Positions 1 through 5,552 of a stretch of DNA of 10,569 bases are shown here, one piece after another. Source of the DNA: Nanobdellota archaeon (lineage in GTDB: Archaea > Nanobdellota > Nanobdellia > Pacearchaeales > GW2011-AR1); assembly GCA_018901625.1 (NCBI GenBank), contig JAHIEM010000148.1, positions 1-10,569 on the forward strand. Direction: 5' to 3'. Position 1 is the stretch's first letter. The number at the start of each line of letters is the position of its first letter. The notes beneath the pieces are model-generated. The model ran no database searches and was not told the origin of the DNA. It worked only from the letters and a program-made list of their open reading frames with translations. The position numbers and the translations under genes are program-made.

Positions 1-228
1 AATGCAGAGATGAAAGTCGGGCTCAGCGACCCATGGATGGCTTTTAATGGGCCACCATTGTGACAGAAAAGATACTCTAAGGACAACAGGCTTGTCGCAC
101 CCGATAGTCCATATTGACGGTGCGGTTTGGTACATCGCTGTCGGCTCTTCCTATCCTGGCCATGCACAAGTGGCCAAGGGTGTCGGAGTTCACGCATTAA
201 AAGGGATCGTTAGCTGGGTTAAGAACGT
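1..228 (+). rRNA. 23S rRNA, domain V, exon 1 (5' end outside window)
   Basis: This is the peptidyl-transferase part of 23S rRNA. Recognisable blocks include the GGACAACAGGC stretch at 81-91 (around E. coli 2446-2455), the segment ending TTGACGGTGCGG, CTGTCGGCTC, CCAAGGG, and TAGCTGGGTT at 211-220. Conservation with bacterial and archaeal 23S is continuous up to GAACGT at 223-228 and then stops abruptly. Aligned on the downstream A2602 motif, T228 corresponds to U2593. The homologous sequence resumes at 1042, so this is an exon. Apparent base differences from the usual core are C84 (U2449 equivalent) and A221 (U2586 equivalent). A 69-codon open frame inside this exon is spurious. Confidence 0.95.
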
Positions 229-1041
229 CAAAATAAAAACCAGAAACGAAGCGTGAATTAATAGAGCAAAAATAATTTAGCGCGGCGTTGCGTGCGAGAG
301 ATTGCACGAAAAATAAAATCGACTCATATCGGTGAAACCTAAAATTCATTTGTCCTTGTCTGATTAAGACAAAGAAATAAAAACAGATGAAGCAGGGTAA
401 TACCGAGGGAAGGTGAAATTTATGGAGCCAACAACACTTGCATATATCGCAGGATTCCTAGATGGAGATGGCAGCATATTCTTCCAAATAATCCGGGAAA
501 AAGAAAAGTTTAGGATAAGAAGCTCGATAGCTTTTTATCAGAAATCAAACAATTCTGAAATCTTGGATTGGCTTAAGTGCCAATTTGGAGTAGGATATAT
601 TCGCCATAGAAAGACAGGAATTAGCGATTACACAGTTGTTGACTCAAAAGAAGTTTTCAAAATATTAAAACTTCTACAGCCATATGTTAGACTGAAGAAA
701 AAACATGTTGAACTGGGATTAGAAATTTTGCAGAAAATGCAGAATAAAGATAATTTTGGAGAAATATACAGATTAGTTGATAAGTTTAAAGATATTAACT
801 ATTCAAAGAAGAGAACAATAACATATGAAACTGTAAGTAAATTTTTACCCCTGTAGAGACTTAGCATTAACTTGCTGGAGTTCTGATAACCAAAAAAATC
901 TTAACAGATTTTGAGGGTGTTCAGAAATGCAATTAATCAGCATTTCTGACATTAAAGTAATCAGAGCTAAGACGTCGATCTCCTTTCGCAAGGAAAGGAT
1001 GAAGGTATAGTCCATACCAATTGAAAAATTGGAATAATATA
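229..1041 (+). mobile_element. Group I self-splicing intron in 23S rRNA at the L2593 site, carrying a homing endonuclease gene
   Basis: The rRNA is interrupted by about 813 nt. P1: exon AACGT (224-228) pairs with GCGTT (285-289), giving the U.G wobble at the 5' splice site. P10: exon-2 CGCG (1042-1045) pairs with CGCG (281-284), directly beside P1. P2: CGTGC 291-295 with GCACG 304-308. P3: ATCGAC 318-323 with GTCGAT 974-979. P4: CGGT 330-333 with ACCG 402-405. Extended P5: TCATTTGT 346-353 with ACAGATGA 383-390. P8 hairpin: 981-999. The S element GGTATAGTCC (1004-1013) is typical of group I. P9: CCAATT/AATTGG (1017-1032) closed by a GAAA tetraloop. Two more hairpins (895-912 and 921-949) lie between the endonuclease gene and the P7 region. 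This is not a BHB intron. Odd features are an irregular 5' strand of P7 near 962-970 and A instead of G as the last intron base. Confidence 0.87.
422..856 (+). CDS. LAGLIDADG homing endonuclease, I-CreI-like, intron-encoded
   Basis: A 144-aa single-motif LAGLIDADG protein, expected to act as a homodimer that cuts the intronless 23S gene and so spreads the intron. The motif YIAGFLDGDG is at residues 8-17. From memory the protein lines up with I-CreI along its length: GVGYIRHR and SDY in the middle, LLQPYVRLKKKH, and a basic C-terminus. The catalytic residues D20, Q47 and K98 of I-CreI match D16, Q40 and K92 here; R51 is replaced by N. The host intron sits at the same 23S position as the I-CreI intron of Chlamydomonas chloroplasts. 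The ATG at 422 is preferred because AGGTGA (411-416) is a well-spaced ribosome binding site. An in-frame GTG at 413 would add three residues. The gene lies between the P4 3' strand and the P7 region of the intron, where endonuclease genes are often inserted. Confidence 0.93.
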   Translation: MEPTTLAYIAGFLDGDGSIFFQIIREKEKFRIRSSIAFYQKSNNSEILDWLKCQFGVGYIRHRKTGISDYTVVDSKEVFKILKLLQPYVRLKKKHVELGLEILQKMQNKDNFGEIYRLVDKFKDINYSKKRTITYETVSKFLPL

Positions 1042-1320
1042 CGCGAGACAGTTTGTATGATATCTACTAGGTGTGTTATTGTCTGAGTGGAACGAGTTTA
1101 TAGTACGAGAGGAACTAGACTCGGGTGCCTCTGGTATACCAGTTCTCACGGGGAGGCTGGGCAGCTACGCACTGTATTGATAAGAGCTGAATGCATCTAA
1201 GCTCGAAGCAATCCGCAAAACGAGACAATTAAGGCCGCAGAAGAAGACTGCGTTGATAGAGTTGATGTGTAAGATTCAAGACAACGAGAATTTCAGCATG
1301 CAACTACTAATAGCCTCAAA
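1042..1320 (+). rRNA. 23S rRNA exon 2, to the 3' end (end approximate)
   Basis: 23S homology resumes with CGCGAGACAG (A1050 corresponds to A2602). It includes the sarcin-ricin loop AGTACGAGAGGAAC, CTGGGCAGCTACG, ATCTAAGCTCGAAGC, GATGTGTAAG and ACTACTAATAGCCTC near 1304-1318, which resembles the usual 3' terminal segment. The exact 3' end cannot be fixed without the 5' end of the gene; about 1318-1325 is likely. No 5S rRNA follows in the window. Confidence 0.93.
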
Positions 1321-1374
1321 TCTATATTTCCTTTTATTTGATTATGCTCATCGCTCCTACTCGCTTTTAATTGA

Positions 1375-1382
1375 TATAAAAA
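1375..1382 (+). promoter_or_regulatory. TATA box for the AlaE-like gene
   Basis: TATAAAAA is centred about 25 nt before the ATG at 1403 and lies just past the 23S end. The spacing predicts a leaderless mRNA. Confidence 0.5.
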
Positions 1383-1402
1383 GAGTTCTGATAAATTTGA
1401 AG

Positions 1403-1963
1403 ATGAACGAAAAATTCGGGTATGAAGTTAAGAGACATCTTTCTGATGCCACATCAATTGCAACTTTCATGAATCCCCTATACGCGGGATTGGAGACTTG
1501 CGTTATCGGAATGTCTGATCCGGTTTCAATAAAATCTCGTTTGATAAATCTTGGCTTGCTCTATGGTGGGCTGGCGAGTTTAACAAAAATTAGGGACTAT
1601 TCTAAAAAGTTGTTTGGCATTACTAAGAGTTCCAGGGAGATTGCAAAGGGAATTCATGATGTCTTATTCGTAGGAGCTTTCGTTCTAGGGATAAAGCCCA
1701 TGGTTTATCTGGCCGCTGGAGAAGGTGACTGGAAAAAAATAGTTCTGGGGACTTTGGGAGGGGTGGTGGTCGCTGGAGGGCTTGCGTGGCCTTTGGGTAG
1801 ATTTGTAGATGGATATCGGGAGCTATTTGGGATAGAAGAAACTGGAGGGTTGCCAGAAATTATTAAAAAGAGAAGTTCAAAAACCAAGAAAACTCTAGCT
1901 GCATTAATTACTGGAGCAGCCGCGGCTGCAACTATGGCAGTTTATGCATTTAATGGACAATAG
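1403..1963 (+). CDS. Membrane protein resembling the AlaE L-alanine exporter family
   Basis: A 186-aa protein with about four hydrophobic segments (roughly residues 16-36, 44-60, 86-106 and 110-132) plus an Ala-rich hydrophobic C-terminus (about 165-181) after a basic stretch. It shows an internal repeat pattern like that I recall for AlaE (PF06610): a helix starting SDATS, an SRL segment, then RDYSKKLFGI, followed by a second half with DVLFVGAF, GDWKKIVLG and GRFVDGYRELFGI. AlaE exports L-alanine across the cytoplasmic membrane; that function here is inferred from pattern similarity only. The open frame extends upstream to 1253, but that part lies inside 23S rRNA, so the ATG at 1403 is chosen; a TATA box at 1375-1382 fits it. 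The stop codon sits next to the RNase P RNA promoter. Confidence 0.62.
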   Translation: MNEKFGYEVKRHLSDATSIATFMNPLYAGLETCVIGMSDPVSIKSRLINLGLLYGGLASLTKIRDYSKKLFGITKSSREIAKGIHDVLFVGAFVLGIKPMVYLAAGEGDWKKIVLGTLGGVVVAGGLAWPLGRFVDGYRELFGIEETGGLPEIIKKRSSKTKKTLAALITGAAAAATMAVYAFNGQ

Positions 1964-1964
1964 A

Positions 1965-1972
1965 TTTAAAAA
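1965..1972 (+). promoter_or_regulatory. TATA box for RNase P RNA
   Basis: TTTAAAAA is centred 25 nt before the 5' strand of RNase P helix P1 at 1994. It directly follows the stop codon of the AlaE-like gene. Confidence 0.6.
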
Positions 1973-1993
1973 CTAATAAAAGCTGGAATTTTA

Positions 1994-2417
1994 GCGAGTT
2001 GGATAGCTGCTTCGAGAACGTAAGTTATTGAAGGCCTGAAAATCTGCAAAGATTTTCTTGCACTCCGGGAATCTGCCATTAAATTGGCGAAAACTGAAAC
2101 TTCAAAATCGCAAGATTTTGACAGTCATCAAGAATTGAAAATTTTTGAGAATGAGTTTTGATTTCTGAGGAAGGTCCGCATACCAATTAAAAGTAAGAAA
2201 ACGAAAGTTTTCCTGTCGTGAGGCAGAGCTCCATAACAGAAACGACACAGCTCTTGTTGAGTTATGAATCGTGAGATGAACTTTGAAACAAGAGATTTGA
2301 TGAAACGGATGCCTTTGCTGGTACAACTCTTTAATGAGGCATAGTCTAATGTCAGCATGAACTGTTCGTCCTTAACTGGAACGAAGATCAACAGAATGTG
2401 GCCTATTTCTGACTCGC
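1994..2417 (+). ncRNA. rnpB: RNase P RNA, archaeal type
   Basis: This is the catalytic RNA that trims 5' leaders of pre-tRNAs. The ends pair as helix P1: GCGAGT (1994-1999) with ACTCGC (2412-2417). The conserved region CR-I is visible as GAGGAAGGTCCGC (2168-2180) and CR-V as ACAGAATGTGGCC (2391-2403). They form helix P4, GGTCCGCAT (2173-2181) with ATGTGGCC (2396-2403), including the universally bulged U in GGUCC. The specificity-domain block AACAGAAACGACAC lies near 2235-2249. Hairpins with GNRA loops occur around 2038-2057 (GCAA), 2101-2120 (GCAA) and 2197-2212 (GAAA). The gene has its own TATA box and a 3' T-run. Two open frames on the opposite strand here are chance. Confidence 0.92.
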
Positions 2418-2429
2418 TTTTTTATTTTG
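2418..2429 (+). terminator. T-run terminator after RNase P RNA
   Basis: TTTTTTATTTTG follows directly on helix P1, consistent with T-rich archaeal termination. Confidence 0.55.
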
Positions 2430-2515
2430 CTTGTTGGAAAAATTAATGTAACGACACGCAGGTTATTAATTGTTTAATTAAAATATTTAAGATTTGATTA
2501 ATGTAAACAACAAAG

Positions 2516-2523
2516 CTTAAAAG
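2516..2523 (+). promoter_or_regulatory. TATA-like box for tRNA-Phe
   Basis: CTTAAAAG predicts transcription starting near 2544-2546, which leaves a leader of about 22 nt before the proposed mature tRNA 5' end at 2567. Confidence 0.4.
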
Positions 2524-2566
2524 CTGTAATTCTTAGGTAAATTGGGGATGTTTCCATGGGTTCCGT

Positions 2567-2661
2567 GGGATTCTCTTTGAATAGAGACCATAAGTGTAGC
2601 TCATTGGGAGAGCATTCGGCTGAAGACCGAAGGGTAGAGGGTTCGATTCCCTCCATTCCCA
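2567..2661 (+). tRNA. tRNA-Phe (GAA) with an intron in the acceptor stem
   Basis: The body of the tRNA is clear: TA at positions 8-9, D-arm GCTC/GAGC (2599-2613), anticodon arm TTCGG/CCGAA with loop CTGAAGA (2615-2631, anticodon GAA at 2622-2624), T-arm GAGGG/CCCTC with TTCGATT (2637-2653), acceptor 3' strand CATTCCC (2654-2660) and discriminator A2661. CCA is not encoded. The 7 nt directly before TA (ATAAGTG) match the acceptor only at the bottom. Removing 2571-2593 joins GGGA (2567-2570) to GTG (2594-2596), which pairs with CATTCCC over all 7 positions, with one G.U. A bulge-helix-bulge fold supports this cut. A T7 run follows the gene. Confidence 0.87.
2571..2593 (+). other. BHB intron (23 nt) in tRNA-Phe, between positions 4 and 5
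   Basis: The central helix is GTGG (2565-2568) with CCAT (2588-2591). It is flanked by 3-nt bulges GAT (2569-2571) and AAG (2592-2594). The inner hairpin is TCTCT/AGAGA (2572-2576, 2583-2587). Cleavage after the second base of each bulge, the archaeal endonuclease rule, gives a full acceptor stem. The outer helix is absent, so this is a relaxed motif. Because A2570 and A2593 are identical, the junction could be one base earlier with the same product. An upstream GGGGATG (2544-2550) could also pair with the acceptor 3' strand, but it has no BHB motif. Confidence 0.68.
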
Positions 2662-2668
2662 TTTTTTT
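2662..2668 (+). terminator. T7 run after tRNA-Phe
   Basis: Seven consecutive T residues directly follow the discriminator base, a likely archaeal transcription stop. Confidence 0.5.
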
Positions 2669-2760
2669 ATTTAATTATTATCTGTATAATTTATTTTTGA
2701 AATTTCTACTTAATAAGAATTCTGGTTGATGTCTTATCAGTTATAATCTATCATCAAAAA

Positions 2761-2772
2761 GGTTTATAAACC
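2761..2772 (+). promoter_or_regulatory. TATA box within a 12-bp palindrome
   Basis: GGTTTATAAACC contains TTTATAAA (2763-2770) and predicts a start site near 2791. That gives a 15-nt leader carrying GAGG (2797-2800), 5 nt before the ATG at 2806. Confidence 0.6.
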
Positions 2773-2805
2773 GCAAATAGATAATAAGATTATAAAGAGG
2801 TAAAA

Positions 2806-3012
2806 ATGAATATTTGTATGTGTAATAAAACTCCTTTGAATAAGGCATTTCAGTTACTTGCAGTGGTAGTTTTGATAGTCGGTGTTTGGTATCATGACTT
2901 GACAATTATTATTGCGGCTGCAATTGTCTGCTTAATAGGTTACTTGGCACAGGTTTTAAGCGCTAAGAAATCAAAAGAGGCAGATAAAACTTTAATGAAA
3001 AAAAGAAGATGA
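2806..3012 (+). CDS. Small two-helix membrane protein, unknown function
   Basis: A 68-aa protein with an N-terminal segment holding two Cys (residues 4 and 6), two hydrophobic helices (about 15-28 and 32-50) and a very basic C-terminus ending KKRR, which suggests a cytoplasmic tail. It is not recognised as a named family. GAGG at 2797-2800 is a good ribosome binding site. The stop overlaps the next start (ATGA at 3009-3012), so the two genes are probably co-translated, and the product may work with the secreted pilin-like protein downstream; that link is inference. Confidence 0.75.
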   Translation: MNICMCNKTPLNKAFQLLAVVVLIVGVWYHDLTIIIAAAIVCLIGYLAQVLSAKKSKEADKTLMKKRR

Positions 3013-3590
3013 GGAGGTTAAGTAGTAAGACTGGGGCAATAGAACTATCAATCGGGACAATTGTTATTATAGTTATTGCTCTGACGATGTTAATTCTTGG
3101 AATAGTTTTAGTAAGAAGCATTATGTGCGGCGCAATCAGGCTAACTTCTGATACAAGTGATGCTGCTCAGAATGAAGTGAACAAGTTATTTGAAGCTACT
3201 GGTGGAGAGATAAACTGTATCGGGGGAAGCGGGGATGCTGTTGTAATGATGCCTGGACAGGTGAATATTGTAACCTGTGGAATAAGAAGCACTGATTCAA
3301 ATTCTAAGTATAAGATAGAGGTTACTGGAATAGCAGTCGCAGACAAGAATGTTTTATCTTCTAGCGAGGTTAACAAGTGGAAGAGTGGTCCTGATTATTT
3401 TGGACCTAGTCCGGTGTCTCCTGATGACGAGACTGTGAAGAAAATATTAAGATTGAATGTTCCCAAAGATGCTCCTGAGACAGGGATATTTGTTGATGTG
3501 AGGGCGACAAAAGAGGGAAGAGTGATTTACACTCAGACTCTAGATTTCAGAATTTCTAGGCAGGGTTTAATTAGGGCTACAATGTGCTGA
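3009..3590 (+). CDS. Pilin-like secreted protein with a type IV pilin/archaellin-type N-terminus
   Basis: A 193-aa protein. Residues 1-9 are short and basic, followed by GAIELSIGTI and a long hydrophobic helix (about 10-37) resembling class III signal peptides of archaeal pilins and archaellins, with possible processing after G9. The rest is a soluble domain of about 155 residues rich in beta-type sequence, with Cys at about 40, 65, 90 and 193 that could form disulfides outside the cell. The family pattern suggests an anchored or assembled surface protein; the precise role is unknown. The start overlaps the upstream stop by ATGA. No pilus ATPase or platform gene is in the window. Confidence 0.8.
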   Translation: MRRLSSKTGAIELSIGTIVIIVIALTMLILGIVLVRSIMCGAIRLTSDTSDAAQNEVNKLFEATGGEINCIGGSGDAVVMMPGQVNIVTCGIRSTDSNSKYKIEVTGIAVADKNVLSSSEVNKWKSGPDYFGPSPVSPDDETVKKILRLNVPKDAPETGIFVDVRATKEGRVIYTQTLDFRISRQGLIRATMC

Positions 3591-3716
3591 TTTAATTACC
3601 TTGCAAAAAGAGAATGCTGAGTAAGTAATTGTAGATTTAACTGCTCATTTTGATTAGTATATAATTAATTGTTAGAAATATGGCGGGGATTCTCATTCTT
3701 TATTTTAATCAAATTG

Positions 3717-3725
3717 TTTATAAAT
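3717..3725 (+). promoter_or_regulatory. TATA box for cysS
   Basis: TTTATAAAT is centred 25 nt before the ATG at 3746. No ribosome binding site precedes that ATG, so the mRNA is probably leaderless. Confidence 0.65.
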
Positions 3726-3745
3726 AGTAAGATTCTATCTAGATT

Positions 3746-5107
3746 ATGCTGAAACTATTTAACACTCTGAGTAGGAAAAAAGAAACATTCAAGCCGATAA
3801 ATAAGGGAGATGTTGGAATTTACTCTTGCGGGCCAACTGTTTACTGGTATCAGCATATCGGCAATCTAAGGACTTACATTTTTTCTGATGTCTTGAAACG
3901 TGTTCTGATTTTTGATGGATTCAAAGTCAAGCACGTGATGAATGTTACTGATGTGGGGCATCTAACCTCTGATGCTGATGAAGGCGAGGATAAGATGGAG
4001 AAAGCTGCAAAGAAAGAAGGGAAGAGTGCTGAGGAAATTGCTAATCACTACTGGACTGTGTTCAGAGAAGATTTTGGAAAGTTAAATATCTCTGAGCCGA
4101 ATGTATGGTGCAAGGCTACAGAACATATTAAAGAACAGGTTGCGTTGATAAAAAAATTAATTGAGAAAGGATATACTTATGAGACTGAAGATGGGATTTA
4201 TTTTGATACTTCTAAATTAAAAAATTATGGAAAGTTAGCAAGATTGAAACAAGAGGGTTTAGAGGCTGGGGCGAGAACAGAGATGCGCGATAAAAAGAAT
4301 AAGACTGATTTTGCATTATGGAAGTTCTCAGAGGGAGAAAAAAGGCAGCAGGAGTGGGAGGCTTTTGGAAAAATGGGCTTTCCTGGATGGCATATAGAAT
4401 GTTCTGCAATGTCTATGAAGTACTTAGGAAGCTCGATAGATATTCATACTGGGGGAATAGACCATATTCCGATACATCATACTAATGAGATTGCTCAATC
4501 TGAAGCTGCAACTGGGAAGAAGTTTGTGAATTATTGGATGCACGGAGCTTTTCTTACATTTAAGGGAGAGAAGGTTTCAAAAAGCAAGGGGGGATTATAC
4601 ACAATCTCTGAATTAGAAGAGCTTGGATTTAAGCCCATGGATTATAGATATTTCTGCCTGACTGCACACTACAGAACTCAGTTAGATTTTACACTTGATA
4701 ATTTGAAAAACGCGCAGAATTCTTACGAGAGGTTGAAGAATATAGTTTCTGAATTAAAATATGACAAAAAAGAAAATAAGAAGTATCTCTCTGAATTTCA
4801 AAAAGCAATTGATAATGATTTGAATATGCCCAAGGCACTTGGGGTTTTATGGAAACTTGTTAGAGATGAGAAAGCTGAAGGAAAACTTGCCACAATTGAG
4901 AAGATGGATAGTGTTTTTGGATTAAAATTACTTGAAAGAGAAGAGGTTGAGATTCCCAGTGAGATAAAAAAAATAGCTGATGAGAGAGAACTAGCCAGGA
5001 AGAAGAAAGATTTCAAGAAAAGTGATTTGTTAAGAGATGAATTGAGAAATAAGGGGTGGATTGTTGATGATGCTGGAGAGGGATATAGGTTAAAGAGGGG
5101 GAAATGA
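3746..5107 (+). CDS. cysS: Cysteinyl-tRNA synthetase
   Basis: A 453-aa class I aminoacyl-tRNA synthetase that charges tRNA-Cys with cysteine in the cytoplasm. The HIGH signature appears as HIGN (residues 37-40) after CGPTVY, and KMSKS as KVSKS (276-280). The zinc ligands that bind the cysteine thiol are all present: C28, C219, H244 and E248, matching C28, C209, H234 and E238 of the E. coli enzyme. GWHIECSAMS and DIHTGGIDHIPIHHTNEIAQSE are family hallmarks. A DALR-type helical domain and a short C-terminal region with RDELRNKGW and DAGEGYR follow. The length is close to the usual 460. The transcript appears leaderless, and the stop overlaps the next gene by ATGA. Confidence 0.98.
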   Translation: MLKLFNTLSRKKETFKPINKGDVGIYSCGPTVYWYQHIGNLRTYIFSDVLKRVLIFDGFKVKHVMNVTDVGHLTSDADEGEDKMEKAAKKEGKSAEEIANHYWTVFREDFGKLNISEPNVWCKATEHIKEQVALIKKLIEKGYTYETEDGIYFDTSKLKNYGKLARLKQEGLEAGARTEMRDKKNKTDFALWKFSEGEKRQQEWEAFGKMGFPGWHIECSAMSMKYLGSSIDIHTGGIDHIPIHHTNEIAQSEAATGKKFVNYWMHGAFLTFKGEKVSKSKGGLYTISELEELGFKPMDYRYFCLTAHYRTQLDFTLDNLKNAQNSYERLKNIVSELKYDKKENKKYLSEFQKAIDNDLNMPKALGVLWKLVRDEKAEGKLATIEKMDSVFGLKLLEREEVEIPSEIKKIADERELARKKKDFKKSDLLRDELRNKGWIVDDAGEGYRLKRGK

Positions 5108-5313
5108 AAAATCATTATTATGAGTGGACTGCAACAATCTTAAGCATTATCGGGGCTCTGTTAAATGCATTTTTGATTAAGGAAGGCTTTTATATTTGGA
5201 GTGTTGCAAATGTTATTTGGGTTTATTTTGGATTGAAAAACAAGCATTACGGGGTGGCTCTGACTTTTAGCGTATTTTTGATAATAAATGTTATAGGGAT
5301 AATTTATTGGTAA
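5104..5313 (+). CDS. Small membrane protein, PnuC-like half-size
   Basis: A 69-aa protein with three hydrophobic segments (about residues 9-24, 27-43 and 49-68) and an aromatic-rich pattern (IWSVANVIWVYFGLKNKHYG). It recalls one repeat of PnuC-type nicotinamide riboside/mononucleotide transporters and related short half-transporters, which would have to oligomerise. That resemblance is from pattern memory and the substrate is unknown. It is joined to cysS by a 4-nt overlap, so it is translated from the same mRNA, though no functional link to tRNA charging is obvious. Confidence 0.72.
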   Translation: MKNHYYEWTATILSIIGALLNAFLIKEGFYIWSVANVIWVYFGLKNKHYGVALTFSVFLIINVIGIIYW

Positions 5314-5325
5314 TGAAAAGAATGT

Positions 5326-5397
5326 GTGAATAAGTTTGAAAACCAGCAGGATTGCCCGTGCCAAGAATTCTCGTGTGAGTATCACGGAGTTTGCTGA
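5326..5397 (+). CDS. Possible 23-aa Cys/His-rich peptide
   Basis: From a GTG at 5326 a short frame encodes a peptide with D-C-P-C, then C after four residues, then EYHGVC before the stop. The C-x-C-x4-C-x2-H-x2-C spacing resembles very short putative zinc-binding proteins of prokaryotes that contain CPC and C-x-x-HG-x-C. It sits 12 nt after the PnuC-like gene and could be the last cistron of that unit. It lacks a strong ribosome binding site, and it is too short for statistics to support. The stop codon overlaps the left arm of a long inverted repeat. Confidence 0.35.
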   Translation: MNKFENQQDCPCQEFSCEYHGVC

Positions 5398-5451
5398 AAT
5401 TAAAATCATTTAATTAATTAAGATAAAGAAATAGTAAAATGATTTTAATTT
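5397..5451. repeat. 15-bp perfect inverted repeat (stem-loop)
   Basis: The left arm AAATTAAAATCATTT (5397-5411) is perfectly complementary to the right arm AAATGATTTTAATTT (5437-5451), with a 25-nt AT-rich spacer. It lies downstream of the cysS unit and upstream of the promoter at 5524. It could be a transcript 3'-end stem-loop or a protein-binding dyad. It carries no coding frame. Confidence 0.75.
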
Positions 5452-5523
5452 GCGAGTGTGTGAAGTATCATCAAGAAAGATAAAAGTTTGCCTGCTTGTT
5501 TAAAAAAGTTAGGAGCGAGATAG

Positions 5524-5532
5524 TTTATAAAT
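5524..5532 (+). promoter_or_regulatory. TATA box for the small-membrane-protein/RuBisCO unit
   Basis: TTTATAAAT is centred 25 nt before the ATG at 5553, predicting a leaderless transcript. No other TATA box of this quality was noticed before the RuBisCO gene. Confidence 0.62.
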
Positions 5533-5552
5533 CTAGATGTCTTGGTTCTTCC

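Noticed and set aside
47..256. Open frame of 69 codons at the window start
   Set aside because: It lies in conserved 23S rRNA domain V and runs into the intron; chance frame.
967..1149. Minus-strand frame across the intron 3' end and rRNA
   Set aside because: It crosses group I core helices and rRNA exon 2; structure explains the sequence.
1253..1402. Extended N-terminus of the AlaE-like gene
   Set aside because: The first part overlaps the conserved 23S 3' end, and a TATA box at 1375 would start transcription downstream of it.
1321..1402. 5S rRNA or tRNA directly after 23S
   Set aside because: No 5S-like or cloverleaf sequence fits; only AT-rich promoter sequence is visible.
2102..2391. 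Two minus-strand frames in 1994-2417
   Set aside because: They are antisense to RNase P RNA conserved regions, with no ribosome binding site or recognisable protein.
2544..2550. GGGGATG as the true 5' acceptor strand of tRNA-Phe, with a 46-nt intron
   Set aside because: It pairs with CATTCCC, but no bulge-helix-bulge can be drawn at its junctions, whereas the 2571-2593 intron obeys the cleavage rule. Kept as a finding only.
4798..5115. 105-codon minus-strand frame in the cysS 3' end
   Set aside because: Antisense shadow of a clear synthetase gene; its Phe/Ser/Leu-rich composition comes from the Lys/Glu-rich sense strand.
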